A DNA stretch of 64,000 nucleotides from Theropithecus gelada (lineage: Eukaryota > Chordata > Mammalia > Primates > Cercopithecidae): assembly GCF_003255815.1 (NCBI RefSeq), contig NC_037674.1, positions 3,662,388 to 3,726,387 of the forward strand. The letters run 5' to 3'. Positions 45,001 to 54,598 of this stretch are shown here, piece after piece (the stretch's first letter is position 1; each line of letters opens with the position of its first letter). Under the pieces are notes generated by a model, which worked only from the letters and a program-made list of their open reading frames with translations, searched no databases and had not been told where the DNA came from. The translations under genes and the position numbers were made by a program.

Positions 45001-48000
45001 CTGCATCCCCAACACAGAAACCAACATTTTATGAAACTGAGGATATCATGAAAAAAATCATCATATATAAATGATGTTAAATATTTGCCCTCAAATCACT
45101 TACACTGAAAATAACAATCTGGAAATACACTGAAAAGCAAAAAGCAATGGGATCCCAATTTTATTATGGCCTAAATTTTCCATAAAATTTACGATGTCAA
45201 GAATAAAAATAAACAAACAAACAAACAAAGTTGGCCAGGTACAGCGGCTCATGGCTGCAATGCCAGCATTTCGGGAGGCCTAGGCAGGAGCACTGCTTGA
45301 TTTCAGGAGTTCGAGACCAGTCTGGGCAATATAAGGAGATCCCTCTCCACAAAAAAAAAAAAAAGTTAGCTGGGCATAGTGCCTCAAGCCTGTAGTAACA
45401 GGTACTTCGGAGGCTGAGGCAGGAGTCTAGATCGATCCAGGAGTTTGAGGTTACAGGGACCTATAATTACACCACTGCACTCCAACCTGGGCAACATAGA
45501 CAGACCCTGTCTCCTAAAAACAAAAAAATAAGGTTAATGATAGCCTGCTAATCTGTATCCAAGAAACCTCAGTGCCTCCAAAATAAAACCTGGGGAGGAT
45601 TAACAACAAGAGAATTTGGGCCAGCCACAGTGGCCACAGAGAGACTGAGGAGGGAGAGGATATAGCTTGAGTCTAGCTGTTTGAATTCAGCCTGGACAAC
45701 ATAGGGAGACCCTGGTCTATCAAAAAAAAAACAAAAACAAAAAAACTCTGAGCCAGCTAGCATGCAGAAGTGGAAAGAGGATGCCTTAGGCAGTAACAAT
45801 TCTCACTCAAGCTTTCTGGCTCTGGACCACAAAAAAAAAAAAAAAAAAAAAAGGGGGGGACAAGACCAGCGACAAATCTTTGCCTGGAAGAAGTAAGATT
45901 TTTAAACCTTCATTGTCCCAGTCACTGAGGGCAGTACTCACAACCTGCTTACTTAAATGATTCTTTATAAAAATAGCTATGTAACAGAGGGCAGTGGCAA
46001 AGGAGGTTATCTTGAAATCCTTGACACCTTATAAACTAAATTTTTTGGGAAACAAAAATGTTTATTAGGAAAAAAAACAGGGTAAGGGAAGCATAAAGAT
46101 ACAGAGTAACTATAAATGGGGAAAACATTTCAGCAATGACACACTGGTCAGACAGAATAGCGAAATTAAGATAAGGCAAGGTCTGTGAATAAACCCAAAC
46201 CAGCTACTACCCTGCCTGAGACAACAATATAAGGGTCTCTCAACCAAGCTTCCTTCCTCTGCATCACAAGAAGGGCTGCCACTCCCCGCCTCCAAAAAGC
46301 CCAGCACAGAGCCAATTCACTGAATAGCACACAGACCTTGAAACTTCAAGAGGCCTTTCCAAAGGGATCTGCCATATTGGGATCCCGGGCCTGAATGCAA
46401 GACTACAAAATGGCGGCCCAGACTAAATACTCAGCTTGCAAATAGCCAAATGACCAGAAGTTAAACCAAGAAATATATGTATGTTAAGTGCTATCTCCAT
46501 GCAAGCAGAAAAAAAAAAGTAAATTATAAGTATCATATAAAATCCCAGACTCCTGCTATTTTTAAAACTGTTCAAAAACAGATTATTCCAGAACAAGGCT
46601 TTTCGGGCTTCGTAGATGTAACTTTTCTGTTACTTACAACTCAGTGCAACCAGACATACCAGTTATGATAGAGTGAAAATGTAAATACAAAAAAGGCAAG
46701 CACTGAAAATCCTGCGAAGGAAGACAAAATCCTTAGTATAAAATGATTTTTTTTAAAGTACTGGAATATAAAAATGCAGTTATTCATTAACCTTTCTCAC
46801 CAAATTTTTGTAGCTCCAACTTCAAAAATGATCATCATTAATTTAAAAATCCAAAAAAAGACATTAACTCTGATCCCAAGTACAACCCCACCCCAATAAG
46901 ATCGTCTCCACTTTTCTGCTTCTCTTTTATTCTCTTTGTGCAAACACAACTTGCAGCTTTCAACTCCCAGAAGATGAAGGGGTCCAGTGTTTGAAACGCC
47001 TTTCAAACTTGGTTGGGAAGAGCCATCATGATACCCTCTCCCCCAACCCATTTAAGGGAAGTATGCCGTGCATCAGAATGGACTACCCAGAGATTAAGAA
47101 GGATAAGTGAATCTTAAATAGAGTAAATTTGGCATTTATCAAATGTGTCCAGTGGAAATCAAAGACTACAGGGAGTTAAAAAAGGGGTTAACAAGTCCAC
47201 TTCGAATACAGAATTAGCGCACAACACAACCAAGAGAAGAACTGCAAAAATGAAAAGGCAGGATTTTCTAGGGAGTCAGAAAACCAATTTAAAATTTCTA
47301 TCATTAATGGAGGCTTCCTGAAGCAGCACAGCAGGTCTTGGGGTGGCTGCGCCTTTGATGGCCTCCAGACCCCCAACACCCCAGTTTATTGCAGAACAGA
47401 AAAGCAGCCCAGTGCAGCTGCCATCCCACACAGGCGGAGGTGGTACAAATGCCTGGCCTCTAGCCACATTCCCCTCCAATCCTCTACAGCCGCACGGTGG
47501 GTAAGGGGTGGCTGCCAAGCTTGCTAGGGGGGCCTGTGCCAACCCATCTCCCTCCTCCCCCCTCTACTGCACCACAACCGGAAAGGAACAGCTGCTGTAT
47601 CAGTCAGGTGAAGGGGAGGGCTGCCATCCCTTCCAGGCAAAAGCTGCGTAAGCCCCCACTCCCCTGCTCCCCGTCTCGCCCCATTGCAAGCGGAGGCGAC
47701 TGTCACCTCTGCTGCGTCTGCGCAACCTGCATCCTTCCCCAGGCAGCGCTTTGGGGAGGAGGCAGCCGCCCACCTTAGCCCGCCTCCTCTCCTTACCACT
47801 GCACCCTAAAAAGGGTACGGGTGAAACTTCAAAACAGCAGAAGCTGAGCACACACACACCAGCCGCCCCCTCCCCACTGGCGGCTCTAGAGAGAGGAAGC
47901 GGCCACCCCCACCCTGAGGCGCTTGCGCAGATCTAAGGCGCTGCAGCGGCGGCCATCTTGAAGGAGCCGCACAATGGCAGTGACGCAACACAGACCCCCA

Positions 48001-49187
48001 GGCTGTGCCGACACAGCCTTCCAAGAGCCGGTTCCAGAGAGAAACAATGAAAAAAAAGGTAACCCTCAGGCATCGCCTGGCCTATCAGTCAAAAGATCTG
48101 TAAATGCAAGTTCTGCACATCATTCCTGTCTTCTTATGCCGTAGCCTCAAAAGCGAGGGTTCCTAAAGGGTACACCAGGCAAGGATTCCACGCATTTCTG
48201 CAGCCCCTGCGGCAGTGTAGGCGTTGCGCAGTTTTAATAAAAAAGCACCATCACCACAGCAGACAAACCAGATGACCACCGCAGGTCACAGGAAAATTAA
48301 AGGCTGCTGACTGTGCTACTGCCCCTCCTGAGGCCCCCTCCCCGCCACAGCGATCATTCAGCGTCCCTTAGTCACTCCAGACAGCAACAGGCCCCGCGGC
48401 CGCCATGCCCACCGCCTCCATGCCATGCCCACCGCCGCCATGCCTACTGCCACCAAAGCCGCCAATGCCCACCGCCGCCGCCTTCCTCCTACCTCCCACC
48501 TCCCAGCCGCTTCCTACAGACCCTTCCCGCGCCGCGATCACCAACACAAACCCCACCACGGTCGCACCGACTCATCCCCCTGGTCCACTGCCACAGCCTC
48601 CTCGCCTCGGTCACTGCGACGAATCCCCCCCAGTCGCCCCACGTACCTCGCTCCACCACGCAGTGGCCACTTCAGTACACCCACCTGCGCTCGACACCCC
48701 CTAAATACGCATCACTCCACGTACCTTCGCCCCACCACGATCACTCCAGTATACCTACCTCCGCCTCAAATCCCGATGCACCGGTCCCCCCACGTACCCT
48801 GGCCCCACGGAACTGCAGTCACTCCGATGTACCCACCTCCGCCCATGTCCCTTGCTGGCTGCGGTGACCCCACACGCTCCCCGTCACCACCGCCCTTCCC
48901 ACCGCAGGCACCCGCAATAGGACCTGTGGCGACACCACAGCTGGGGGCGGATGGAGGACGCGCCCCAAAGCGAGCGGACAGGGTACCATCGGGGCGAACG
49001 GCACAGCCACAAGCCTCTGAACGTTCCGGATCTGGTTCTCCAGAACAAAGGACTTTAGGACCCAAATGCCCAGTTTATTGAGTACTCCAAGTCCTGAAAA
49101 CTTGGAATATCTGATGAATAAAAGTGGCTGCTCCCCAGGCTGTCTCTTGAGAGAAGACACCGGCGCAGCTGACCTTGCTCGCTCCAT
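35987..49187 (-). CDS. SNURF: SNURF: SNRPN upstream reading frame protein, 71 aa, three coding exons
   Basis: The first cistron of the bicistronic mRNA encodes a small, basic, probably nuclear protein of unknown biochemical role. The coding parts are 49174-49187 (14 nt), 41730-41825 (96 nt) and 35987-36092 (106 nt): 216 nt, 71 codons plus TAA. Exon 1 gives MERA and the first two bases of Arg5. Exon 2 gives DRLHLRRTTEQHVPE followed by a basic VQVKRRR segment. Exon 3 gives CQLYPRRSQQQQVPVVDF and ends FLAETPRGG. Length and every junction match mammalian SNURF as I know it. The start ATG is in the CpG-island exon, 14 nt before the donor. Stop and SmN start are separated only by the rest of exon 3 and exon 4, so SmN translation must reinitiate or come from transcripts that skip the SNURF frame. 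No damage is visible. Confidence 0.96.
36195..36358 (-). mobile_element. Alu, partial, just upstream of SNURF exon 3
   Basis: T-rich head and one arm only; abuts a second Alu. Confidence 0.88.
36359..36664 (-). mobile_element. Alu, full-length, adjacent to the partial copy
   Basis: Begins with a T17 run; the insertion separates or abuts the older partial copy. Confidence 0.93.
36665..38445. other. Intron 2 sequence with a probable old LTR
   Basis: Within SNURF intron 2. About 37560-37950 resembles an ERVL-class LTR (see next entry). The rest is unrecognised. A 24-bp period duplication of ACTCTAATTCATAGTCTA occurs at 37970-38011. Confidence 0.5.
37560..37950 (+). mobile_element. Probable ancient ERVL-type solo LTR
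   Basis: TTCATTTGTATCCTTGATAA then AATAAAACTAAT near 37700, followed by a TTTCTTGAGTTCT block and a GACCTGCCAAACCTGGAGG-like block, recalls LTR16/LTR33-type consensus order. Heavily diverged; family not certain. Confidence 0.35.
38438..38736 (-). mobile_element. Alu with TTTA-rich head
   Basis: The (TTTA)n at 38438-38456 is the reversed tail. Confidence 0.94.
39405..39671 (+). mobile_element. Alu with right-arm deletion
   Basis: Standard head; about 30 bp missing after GCAGAGGTTGCA. Confidence 0.92.
39941..40231 (-). mobile_element. Alu, old (AluJ-like)
   Basis: Diverged, with GATCTCATACTATCTATCAC in place of the usual phrase. Confidence 0.9.
40361..40630 (-). mobile_element. Alu, 5' end missing
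   Basis: Flanked by the direct repeat ACACTGCATTTT. Confidence 0.92.
40640..41085 (+). mobile_element. Old L1 (L1M) 3'-end fragment
   Basis: ACTAAATATCCAGCAGCAAG then TTATGTGTACTGATATGAAA and AGATCACCAAGACATATTGT follow the order of an old L1 3' region. Strongly diverged and without an open frame. Confidence 0.45.
41086..41729. other. AT-rich intron 2 sequence next to exon 2
   Basis: No clear repeat. It lies on the donor side of SNURF exon 2. Confidence 0.5.
41730..41825 (-). CDS. SNURF: SNURF exon 2 (96 nt)
   Basis: The acceptor TCTGTTTCAG|GGATC and donor AAGA|GTGAGT flank a frame that continues exon 1 and encodes DRLHLRRTTEQHVPE and then the basic KRRRTASLSNQ stretch. There are no stops. 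Confidence 0.96.
41826..43140. other. AT-rich intron 1 sequence next to exon 2
   Basis: Acceptor-side flank of exon 2. No gene or RNA recognised; only short A-runs. Confidence 0.5.
43338..43598 (+). mobile_element. Alu in the L1 fragment
   Basis: Old copy with deletions, splitting the L1 at 43150-44235. Confidence 0.85.
43769..43956 (-). mobile_element. Alu fragment in the L1
   Basis: Lacks the head; begins at CTCAGCCTCC. Confidence 0.87.
44473..44763 (-). mobile_element. Alu with TG-rich head
   Basis: The usual T run is replaced by (TG)n at 44473-44485. Confidence 0.92.
44770..44894 (-). mobile_element. Alu monomer (FLAM-like)
   Basis: A single left arm, next to a dimeric Alu. Confidence 0.8.
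45231..45522 (+). mobile_element. Alu, old
   Basis: AluJ-like. Tail CTCCTAAAAACAAAAAAATA. Confidence 0.9.
45618..45747 (+). mobile_element. Alu monomer remnant
   Basis: Strongly diverged single arm with an A-rich tail. Confidence 0.65.
45750..47400. other. Alu-free part of intron 1 flanking the CpG region
   Basis: Holds a poly(A)22-G7 tract at 45831-45859 and the YY1-like pair at 46371-46418. No other feature recognised. Confidence 0.5.
46371..46418. promoter_or_regulatory. Second YY1-like cluster, deeper in intron 1
   Basis: GCCATATTGG at 46371-46380 and AAAATGGCGGCC at 46407-46418 are two YY1-type motifs in opposite orientation, 27 bp apart, in an Alu-free part of the intron. Confidence 0.45.
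47410..47970. repeat. Very degenerate repeat series with a GCTGCCATC-like core
   Basis: Similar cores occur near 47418, 47508, 47617, 47763, 47897 and 47949 (GCTGCCATCC, GCTGCCAAGC, GCTGCCATCC, GCAGCCGCCC, GCGGCCACCC, GCGGCCATCT), each in GC-rich sequence with TGCGCA-like elements between. Spacing is irregular (about 50-145 bp), so common origin is uncertain. Confidence 0.4.
47948..47980. promoter_or_regulatory. YY1-like motif pair in intron 1
   Basis: GCGGCCATCTTGAA at 47948-47961 is a near-perfect YY1 site (core CCATCTT). It is followed by ACAATGGCAG at 47971-47980 on the opposite strand. YY1 and NRF1 sites are known features of the SNRPN intron 1 enhancer in human and mouse. Confidence 0.6.
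48395..48490. repeat. Short GC-rich tandem repeat (CCGCCATGCCCA type)
   Basis: CCGCCATGCCCA and variants repeat about six times between 48401 and 48485. Each copy carries a CCAT core that resembles half a YY1 site. Confidence 0.7.
48590..48850. repeat. Degenerate tandem repeat, about 75-bp unit, in intron 1
   Basis: The phrase CCACGTACC plus a CGCCCCACCACG-type tail recurs with ACGTACC at 48641, 48719 and 48792 (spacing 78 and 73 bp). Each copy is followed by a CACTNC(C/A)G(A/T) block and a TACCCACCT-like block. At least three copies are clear, with a fourth diverged copy upstream from about 48560. Confidence 0.75.
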
Positions 49188-49310
49188 CGCGTCACTGACC
49201 GCTCCTCAGACCGATGCGTCAGGCATCTCCGGCGGCCGCTCCGCTCTGCGCCAGACTCGCTGCAGCAGCGTCAGGCTTCGCACACATCCCCGCCTGAGCA
49301 TGCGCACCAG
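49174..49310 (-). CDS. SNURF: SNURF-SNRPN exon 1 (5'UTR plus first 14 coding nt)
   Basis: The ATG is at 49185-49187; the frame reads MERA and leaves AG for the next exon. The donor is AAG|GTCAGC at 49173/49172. The 5' limit is not fixed by sequence; I place it near the NRF1-like motif at 49298-49306. There is no TATA box, as expected for a CpG promoter. Confidence 0.9.
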
Positions 49311-49337
49311 CCCGCCTCTGCCGCCGCGCAGGCGCGC
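49298..49337. promoter_or_regulatory. NRF1-like motifs just upstream of exon 1
   Basis: GCATGCGCA at 49298-49306 and CGCAGGCGCGC at 49327-49337 fit the palindromic NRF1 consensus (YGCGCAYGCGCR) well or partly. NRF1 binding is reported for the human SNRPN promoter/intron region. Binding here is inference. Confidence 0.55.
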
Positions 49338-49419
49338 TTGTTTGCCGCAGTGCAGGGGTCCCAGTGCCCTCCCTGACCGCAATGACCTGGGGGATAGGGG
49401 CTACTGGACCCCTAGGGCC

Positions 49420-50612
49420 CCACATCACTGTTGCATTGAGAGGGGGCCTCTAGAAGCCATAAGCAACCTGGGATCAATGGACATGCCTATTTTTTTAAAT
49501 GTGTAAAATACTAAAGAAATAATTCTTGGTTCTACAATAAATGTTTGCACACACCACTGGCCAAACAATCCTAATTTACACTCATCCTCAGGTCTTGCTG
49601 TGTGCGGTACAGAAAAGCTGGTTTGGAAAAGTTAAATGCGCCATAACCACAATCAATGAAAATATGCCAGACTTGAAATCCTTCCAGAAGAAAATCTCCC
49701 TAACTCTAAAAACACGCTACATTGTTCAAATTTGGTGGGATCGTTCTTCCTTTTTTCTACTTTCTACATTTTGAGGGGGTAAATTGTGAAAAATATCTTC
49801 CCCAAAATCACAATATAATTAAACTGTCCTATACAGAACGGATAGATCATTCAATTCAAAAACACTGGCTATTCAATTCTTGTAAAACAAAAATACGAAC
49901 TTAGACCCCCCACCTAAGATCTAAGTAAGAGAGCCTTTCTTTGCCTATTAGACTTGGATACATTAAAATCTTTGCCAATAATCAATGATAGCTGGAGTGG
50001 GGAGAAACCGACACTTTTATATACTACTAATGGACAAGGAAACATTATTTTTGACCTAATAATATTCTATCTGCAGAAATAACGGAAGCATCCGTAACTC
50101 CAAAATTTAGATACTGATGTAGCTTGGGAAAAGACACTGCTGGGAATAAGAAGGAAATAATCCTGAAACTGTATCTGCATAGTTTTTATACACATTTGCC
50201 CTTTCTCAATTGCCCATTATCAAAGAAGGGAGGGTGATAGGAGTGGAGGTTGACTAAATGGTTAAATCCCCTCTCAAGCCCTGTAAGCTACTGCTCAGTT
50301 CCCAGTGATCCTACATTAAAACAGGTGCACAGAGGTTTATCAATGCTGACTTTTATCATAACAAAATCTCAGAAACTGTGTAATGTTCCTCACAGAGAAC
50401 AGATAGGCTAAGTAAATAAACGTATATATAAACAATAACATGCAATATCGCTGATGGAAAAAATGATCTATTAGGCTGAACCATATAAAATTGTCAATAT
50501 TCAATTTTGTTGACCTACAAAAACATTGCAATTTCTAATAGTTCATTGATACATATTCACATAAAATAACATGGGAAGTTGACTCTGATCACAGGAGTGA
50601 ATCGAAAAATAA
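49420..50612. other. Upstream flank of the promoter, no repeat recognised
   Basis: GC content drops abruptly after 49420. No gene or RNA is seen in this 1.2-kb stretch, which lies within what would be the imprinting-centre interval in human. Confidence 0.5.
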
Positions 50613-50908
50613 AATGTAGGCTGGGCACAGTGGCTCACACCTGTAATCCCAGCACTTCAGGAGGCCAAGGTGGGCAGATCACGAGGTCAGATCGAGACCA
50701 TCCTGGCCAACATGGTGAAACCCCATCTCTACAAAAAAACCAGAAAAATTAGCTGGGCGTGATGGTGCGTGCCTGTTGTCCTAGCTACTCGGGAGGCTGA
50801 GGCAGGAGAACTGCTTGAACCCAGGAGGCAGAGGTTGCAGTGAGCTGAGATCGCACCACTGCAGTTCAGCCTGGTGACAGAGCAAGACTCTGTCTCAAAA
50901 AAAATAAG
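50613..50908 (+). mobile_element. Alu, first one upstream of the promoter
   Basis: Full-length. About 1.2 kb beyond the CpG-rich region. Confidence 0.94.
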
Positions 50909-50974
50909 TAAAATAAAGGCATACTGTATGTTTATTCGTACACTGAAAAAAGTATGAAAGAACACATACCATTA

Positions 50975-51215
50975 TAGTCCAGTGACAAAAACCATGCCTT
51001 TGGACTCAGGCTCTTTTGATTCAAATTCCAGCTTTGACTCTCCACAACAATGTTACTTTGAGCAAGTTACTTAACCCTCTGTGTATTAAATTCCTAATCT
51101 GTAACAAAAGAAGGGATTCTATTTACTTTATACAATGGCTTAACAATTAAATGAGCTAAAATACTATTTAGAACAGGTCCTAGTAAAAGCTGGGTAAAAA
51201 TGTTGGCTCTTAGAA
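50975..51215 (+). mobile_element. MIR (ancient tRNA-derived SINE)
   Basis: CTTTGGACTCAGGCTC, GAGCAAGTTACTTAACCCTC and TAAATGAGCTAAAATAC follow MIR consensus order, including the conserved core. Confidence 0.85.
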
Positions 51216-51940
51216 CGTCACCAAATGTTACAGTACCACTTCTTCTAGGAGTAGAAATTGGGTATTCATTTTTTATTCTCATTGTTTTAACTAATGTCTG
51301 TATCTTATATTTCCTCTTTTTTTTTCCTAATATCCTTTTTCCATTGTAGACACCAAACTTACATGCCACAAACATTATAGTCATGTTTCCTCAGGTTTCT
51401 CTTGGCTGTCACAAGTTGAGATTGTTTTGTATTTTTAATTTTTACAGTGTTTCGTACTTTTTGCAATGATTATGAATTACTTTTACAATTAAAATATAAG
51501 TATTATTAAAAAGAAATAAACTACATTCAATTCTCAACTTGCACTTATCTAGTTTCTTGGACTTATCTTCCATTGTTTCTGGTATGTTCTCTTTTCAAAC
51601 TCTGACTGCCTTTCCTCATAATCTCCTGTATGTTCTACTGCATTAGGAAATTCGCTTTGGAGTCTGAGAAGTCATAATGTGTGTCCTGGGCTTTACAGAA
51701 AATACAAAGAGAACTGCCATTAGGCTCACTCATATTTTATACTAGTTAATAATAGGTCTGATTCAGCATATTCTACAACTGGGGAGTGAAGATACAGAGA
51801 AGGAGACATTGCCGCTAAACTCCACTATGATATGCTAGTAGACCCTGATAGGTGTCCCAAAAATTCAATTTTCCCAAAGTCTACATTTATCCCCAAGCCA
51901 AACACTTAAGGTTATGTACTTAAAGCACACTAAACTTGCA
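51216..51940. other. AT-rich upstream sequence, nothing recognised
   Basis: Single-copy-looking sequence between a MIR and an L1. Confidence 0.45.
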
Positions 51941-52056
51941 ATAAAACGGTTCTGTACAGAATAGACAAAGGAGACTAGAAAAACTAATCAGAACCCTTGC
52001 ATCATACCATGTACAAAAATTAACTCAAAATACATCAATAAACTATAAGTCACTTG

Positions 52057-52215
52057 TTATAGAACATATATATACATGTTATATATGTATATATACACAT
52101 ATATACCTATGTATAAATGTGATATATAACATTTGTGTATGTGTATATTTTACATATATATTCCATGTATACATATATACATGTATAAATATATGTGTGT
52201 ATATATAAAAATCTG
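52057..52215. repeat. (TATA/TATG)n AT-rich simple repeat
   Basis: About 160 bp of alternating TATATA, CATATA and TGTGTA. The inverted segments could form hairpins. Confidence 0.85.
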
Positions 52216-52437
52216 CGTAACCTTGAATTAGGCAACAGTTTCTTAGATATGACACCTAAAACAAAAGCAATCAAAAATAATAAATAAACTGAACTTCATC
52301 ACAGTTACATAAAAGTTTTTGCTTCAAGGGACATTAAGAAAGTGAAAAGACAGCCAAGAAAATGGGAGAAAATATTTGCAAATCATAAAGCTACTAGGAG
52401 TGTAGTATTCAGAATGTGTAAAGAAGTGTTACTACTT

Positions 52438-52734
52438 GGCTGGGCGTAGTGGCTCATAAGTGTAATCCCAGCACTTTGGGAGACCGAGGCAGGCGGATCA
52501 TTTGAGGCCAGCAGTTCGAGACTATTCTGGCCAACATGGTGAAACCCCGTCTTAGAAATATGAAAATTAACCGGGCATGGTGGCACATGTCTGTAGTCCC
52601 AGCTACTTGGGAGGCTGAGGCCAGGAGAATCCCTTTAACCCAGGAGGCGGAGATTCCAGTGAACCCAGATCATGCCACTGCACTCTTGCCTGGGTAATAA
52701 GAGTGACACTCTGTCTCAAAAAAAAAAAAAAAAA
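52438..52734 (+). mobile_element. Alu in old L1
   Basis: Flanked by AAGTGTTACTA on both sides. Confidence 0.95.
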
Positions 52735-53087
52735 AGTGTTACTATTCAACAACAAAAGGACAAAAACATTTTTTTTAAAATGGGCAAAGGATTAAAATGG
52801 TTCTCAAATACCAACGGCCAATAAGCACATGAAAAGATACAATCATTAAGTCATTAGAGAAATACAAATGAAAACCACAATGAGATGCCACTTGGGGCTA
52901 TAATTAAAAAGACAATGACAAGTGTTGTGGAGGAGGTGGAGAAATTGGAACCCTCTAACACTGCTGATTGGGATGTAAAACAGCACAGCCGCAGTGGAAG
53001 AGTTTGGCAATGCTTACAAATGTTAACCCTGAAGTTACCATGTGACCTACAATTCTACTCCCAAGCAGATCAGAACGAAATGAAAAC

Positions 53088-53384
53088 GCCAGGCGCGGTG
53101 GCTCACGCCTGTAATACAGCACTTTGGGAGGCCGAGAAGGGTGGATCACCTGAGATCAGGAGTTTGTGATCAGCCTGACCAACATGGTAAAACCCCATCT
53201 CTACTAAAAAATACAAACATTAGCCAGGCATGGTGGCGGGCGCCTGTAGTCCCAGCTGCCTGGGAGGCTGAGGCAGAAGCCTCCCTTGAGCCTGGGAGCT
53301 GGAGGCTGCGGTGAGGGAGATGGCGCCATTGCACTCCAGCCTGGGCGACAGAGCAGGACTCCGTCTCAGAGAAAAAAAAAAATG
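53088..53384 (+). mobile_element. Alu in old L1
   Basis: Full-length. The flanking phrase GAAATGAAAAC recurs at its end. Confidence 0.94.
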
Positions 53385-53399
53385 AAATGAAAACAGAGG

Positions 53400-53714
53400 G
53401 GCTGGGCACAGGGGCTCAAGCCTATAATCCCAACCCTTTGGGAGGCCGAGGCAGGCAGATCGCTTGAATCCAGGAGTTCGAGACCAGCCTGGGCAGCATA
53501 GCAAGACCTGTCTCTACAGAAAAAAAACAAAAAACAAAAACAAAAAACAGCCAAATGTGGTGTTGCAACACCTCTGGTCCCAGCTACTCAGGAGGCTGAG
53601 GTAGGAGAATCACTTGAGCCTGAGAGGTGGAGACTGCAGTAAGCTGTGGTCGCACCACTGCACTCCAGTCTGGGGAACAGAGCCAAACCTGTCTTTAAAA
53701 AAAAAAAAAAAAAG
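53400..53714 (+). mobile_element. Alu in old L1, adjacent to the previous
   Basis: Full-length with an internal A-rich expansion. Again followed by GAAATGAAAAC. Confidence 0.93.
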
Positions 53715-53792
53715 AAATGAAAACATAAATTAATGCGAAAACATGTCTATGCATTTTCATAGCAGCCTTATTTATAATACTTAAAAACTGGG

Positions 53793-54092
53793 GGTCGGGC
53801 GCAGCAGCTCACGCCTGTAATCCCAGCACTTTAGGAGGCTGAGGCTGGCAGATCACGAGGTCAGGAGTTCAAGACCAGCCTGGCCAATATAGTGAAACCC
53901 CATCTCTACTAAAAATACAAAAATTAGCCGGGTGTGGGGGCACACACCTGTAGTTCCAGCTACTCGGGAGGCTGTGGCGGGAGAATCACTTGAACCCAGG
54001 AGGCGGAGGTTGCAGTGAGCCAAACCATGCCATTGCACTCCAGCCTGGGTCAGAGTGAGACTCCGCCTCAAAAAAAAAAAAAAAAAAAAAAG
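53793..54092 (+). mobile_element. Alu in old L1
   Basis: Long A tail; flanked by TTAAAAACT on both sides. Confidence 0.94.
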
Positions 54093-54151
54093 TTAAAAAC
54101 TAGAAACAACTCAAATGCTCTTCAACTGATGAATGAATAAACAAAATCTGA

Positions 54152-54430
54152 GGTCAGCTGCGGTGGCTCACGCCTGCTATCCCAACACTTTTAGAAGCCA
54201 AGGTGAGAGGATTGCTTGAACTCAGGAGTCTGAGATCTCCCTGACAGCAAGACTCCATCTCTACTAAAAATTTTTTTAAAAATTAGTTAGGCATAGTGGT
54301 GCGTGCCTCTAGTCCCAGCTACCCAAACTGAGGTGGGAGGATTGCTTGAGCCAGGGAGGTCGAGGCTGCAGTAAACTATGATTACACCATTGCACTTTAG
54401 CCTGGGCAACAGAGTGAGACCCTTTCTCCC

Positions 54431-54462
<32 letters not shown>
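54152..54462 (+). mobile_element. Alu in old L1
   Basis: Tail is an (AAAAG)n repeat. Confidence 0.92.
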
Positions 54463-54466
<4 letters not shown>

Positions 54467-54598
54467 CAACTATGGCATGGTACTATGGAATATTATACTG
54501 CTATAAAAAGGAATGGCGTGTTGATTCATGAAAAAACATGGATGAACCCTGACAACATTATGCTGAGTGAAAGCAGCTAGACAGAAAAGGCTACATAT

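Larger units (their letters stand above)
47400..49420. promoter_or_regulatory. CpG-rich promoter and proximal intron 1, equivalent to the Prader-Willi imprinting centre
   Basis: This is the only long GC- and CpG-rich stretch in an otherwise AT-rich window. It spans the exon 1 start region and about 1.8 kb of intron 1. In human the equivalent island is methylated on the maternal allele and is essential for the paternal epigenotype of the domain. No TATA box is seen; several TGCGCA half-sites and CCAT/ATGG cores are present. Two sets of degenerate tandem repeats occupy its intronic part. The edges given are by eye. Confidence 0.85.

Noticed and set aside
46371..46380. CCATATTGG as a serum response (CArG) element
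   Set aside because: It has only five A/T bases between CC and GG instead of six. A YY1-type reading fits better.
47497..47936. Open frames on both strands at 47.5-47.9 kb
   Set aside because: Intronic, GC-rich, no conserved motif, and overlapping on opposite strands.
48313..49081. Two overlapping long plus-strand open frames (184 and 218 codons) in the CpG region
   Set aside because: They are Pro/His/Ser/Arg-rich low-complexity translations of GC-rich tandem repeats, antisense to SNRPN intron 1 and exon 1, with no family resemblance. GC-rich DNA lacks stop codons by composition.
48819..49187. A 122-codon frame starting at the SNURF ATG and reading on into intron 1
   Set aside because: After MERAR it runs past the GT donor at 49173. 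The known SNURF protein continues in exon 2 with DRLHLRR, so this is intron read-through.
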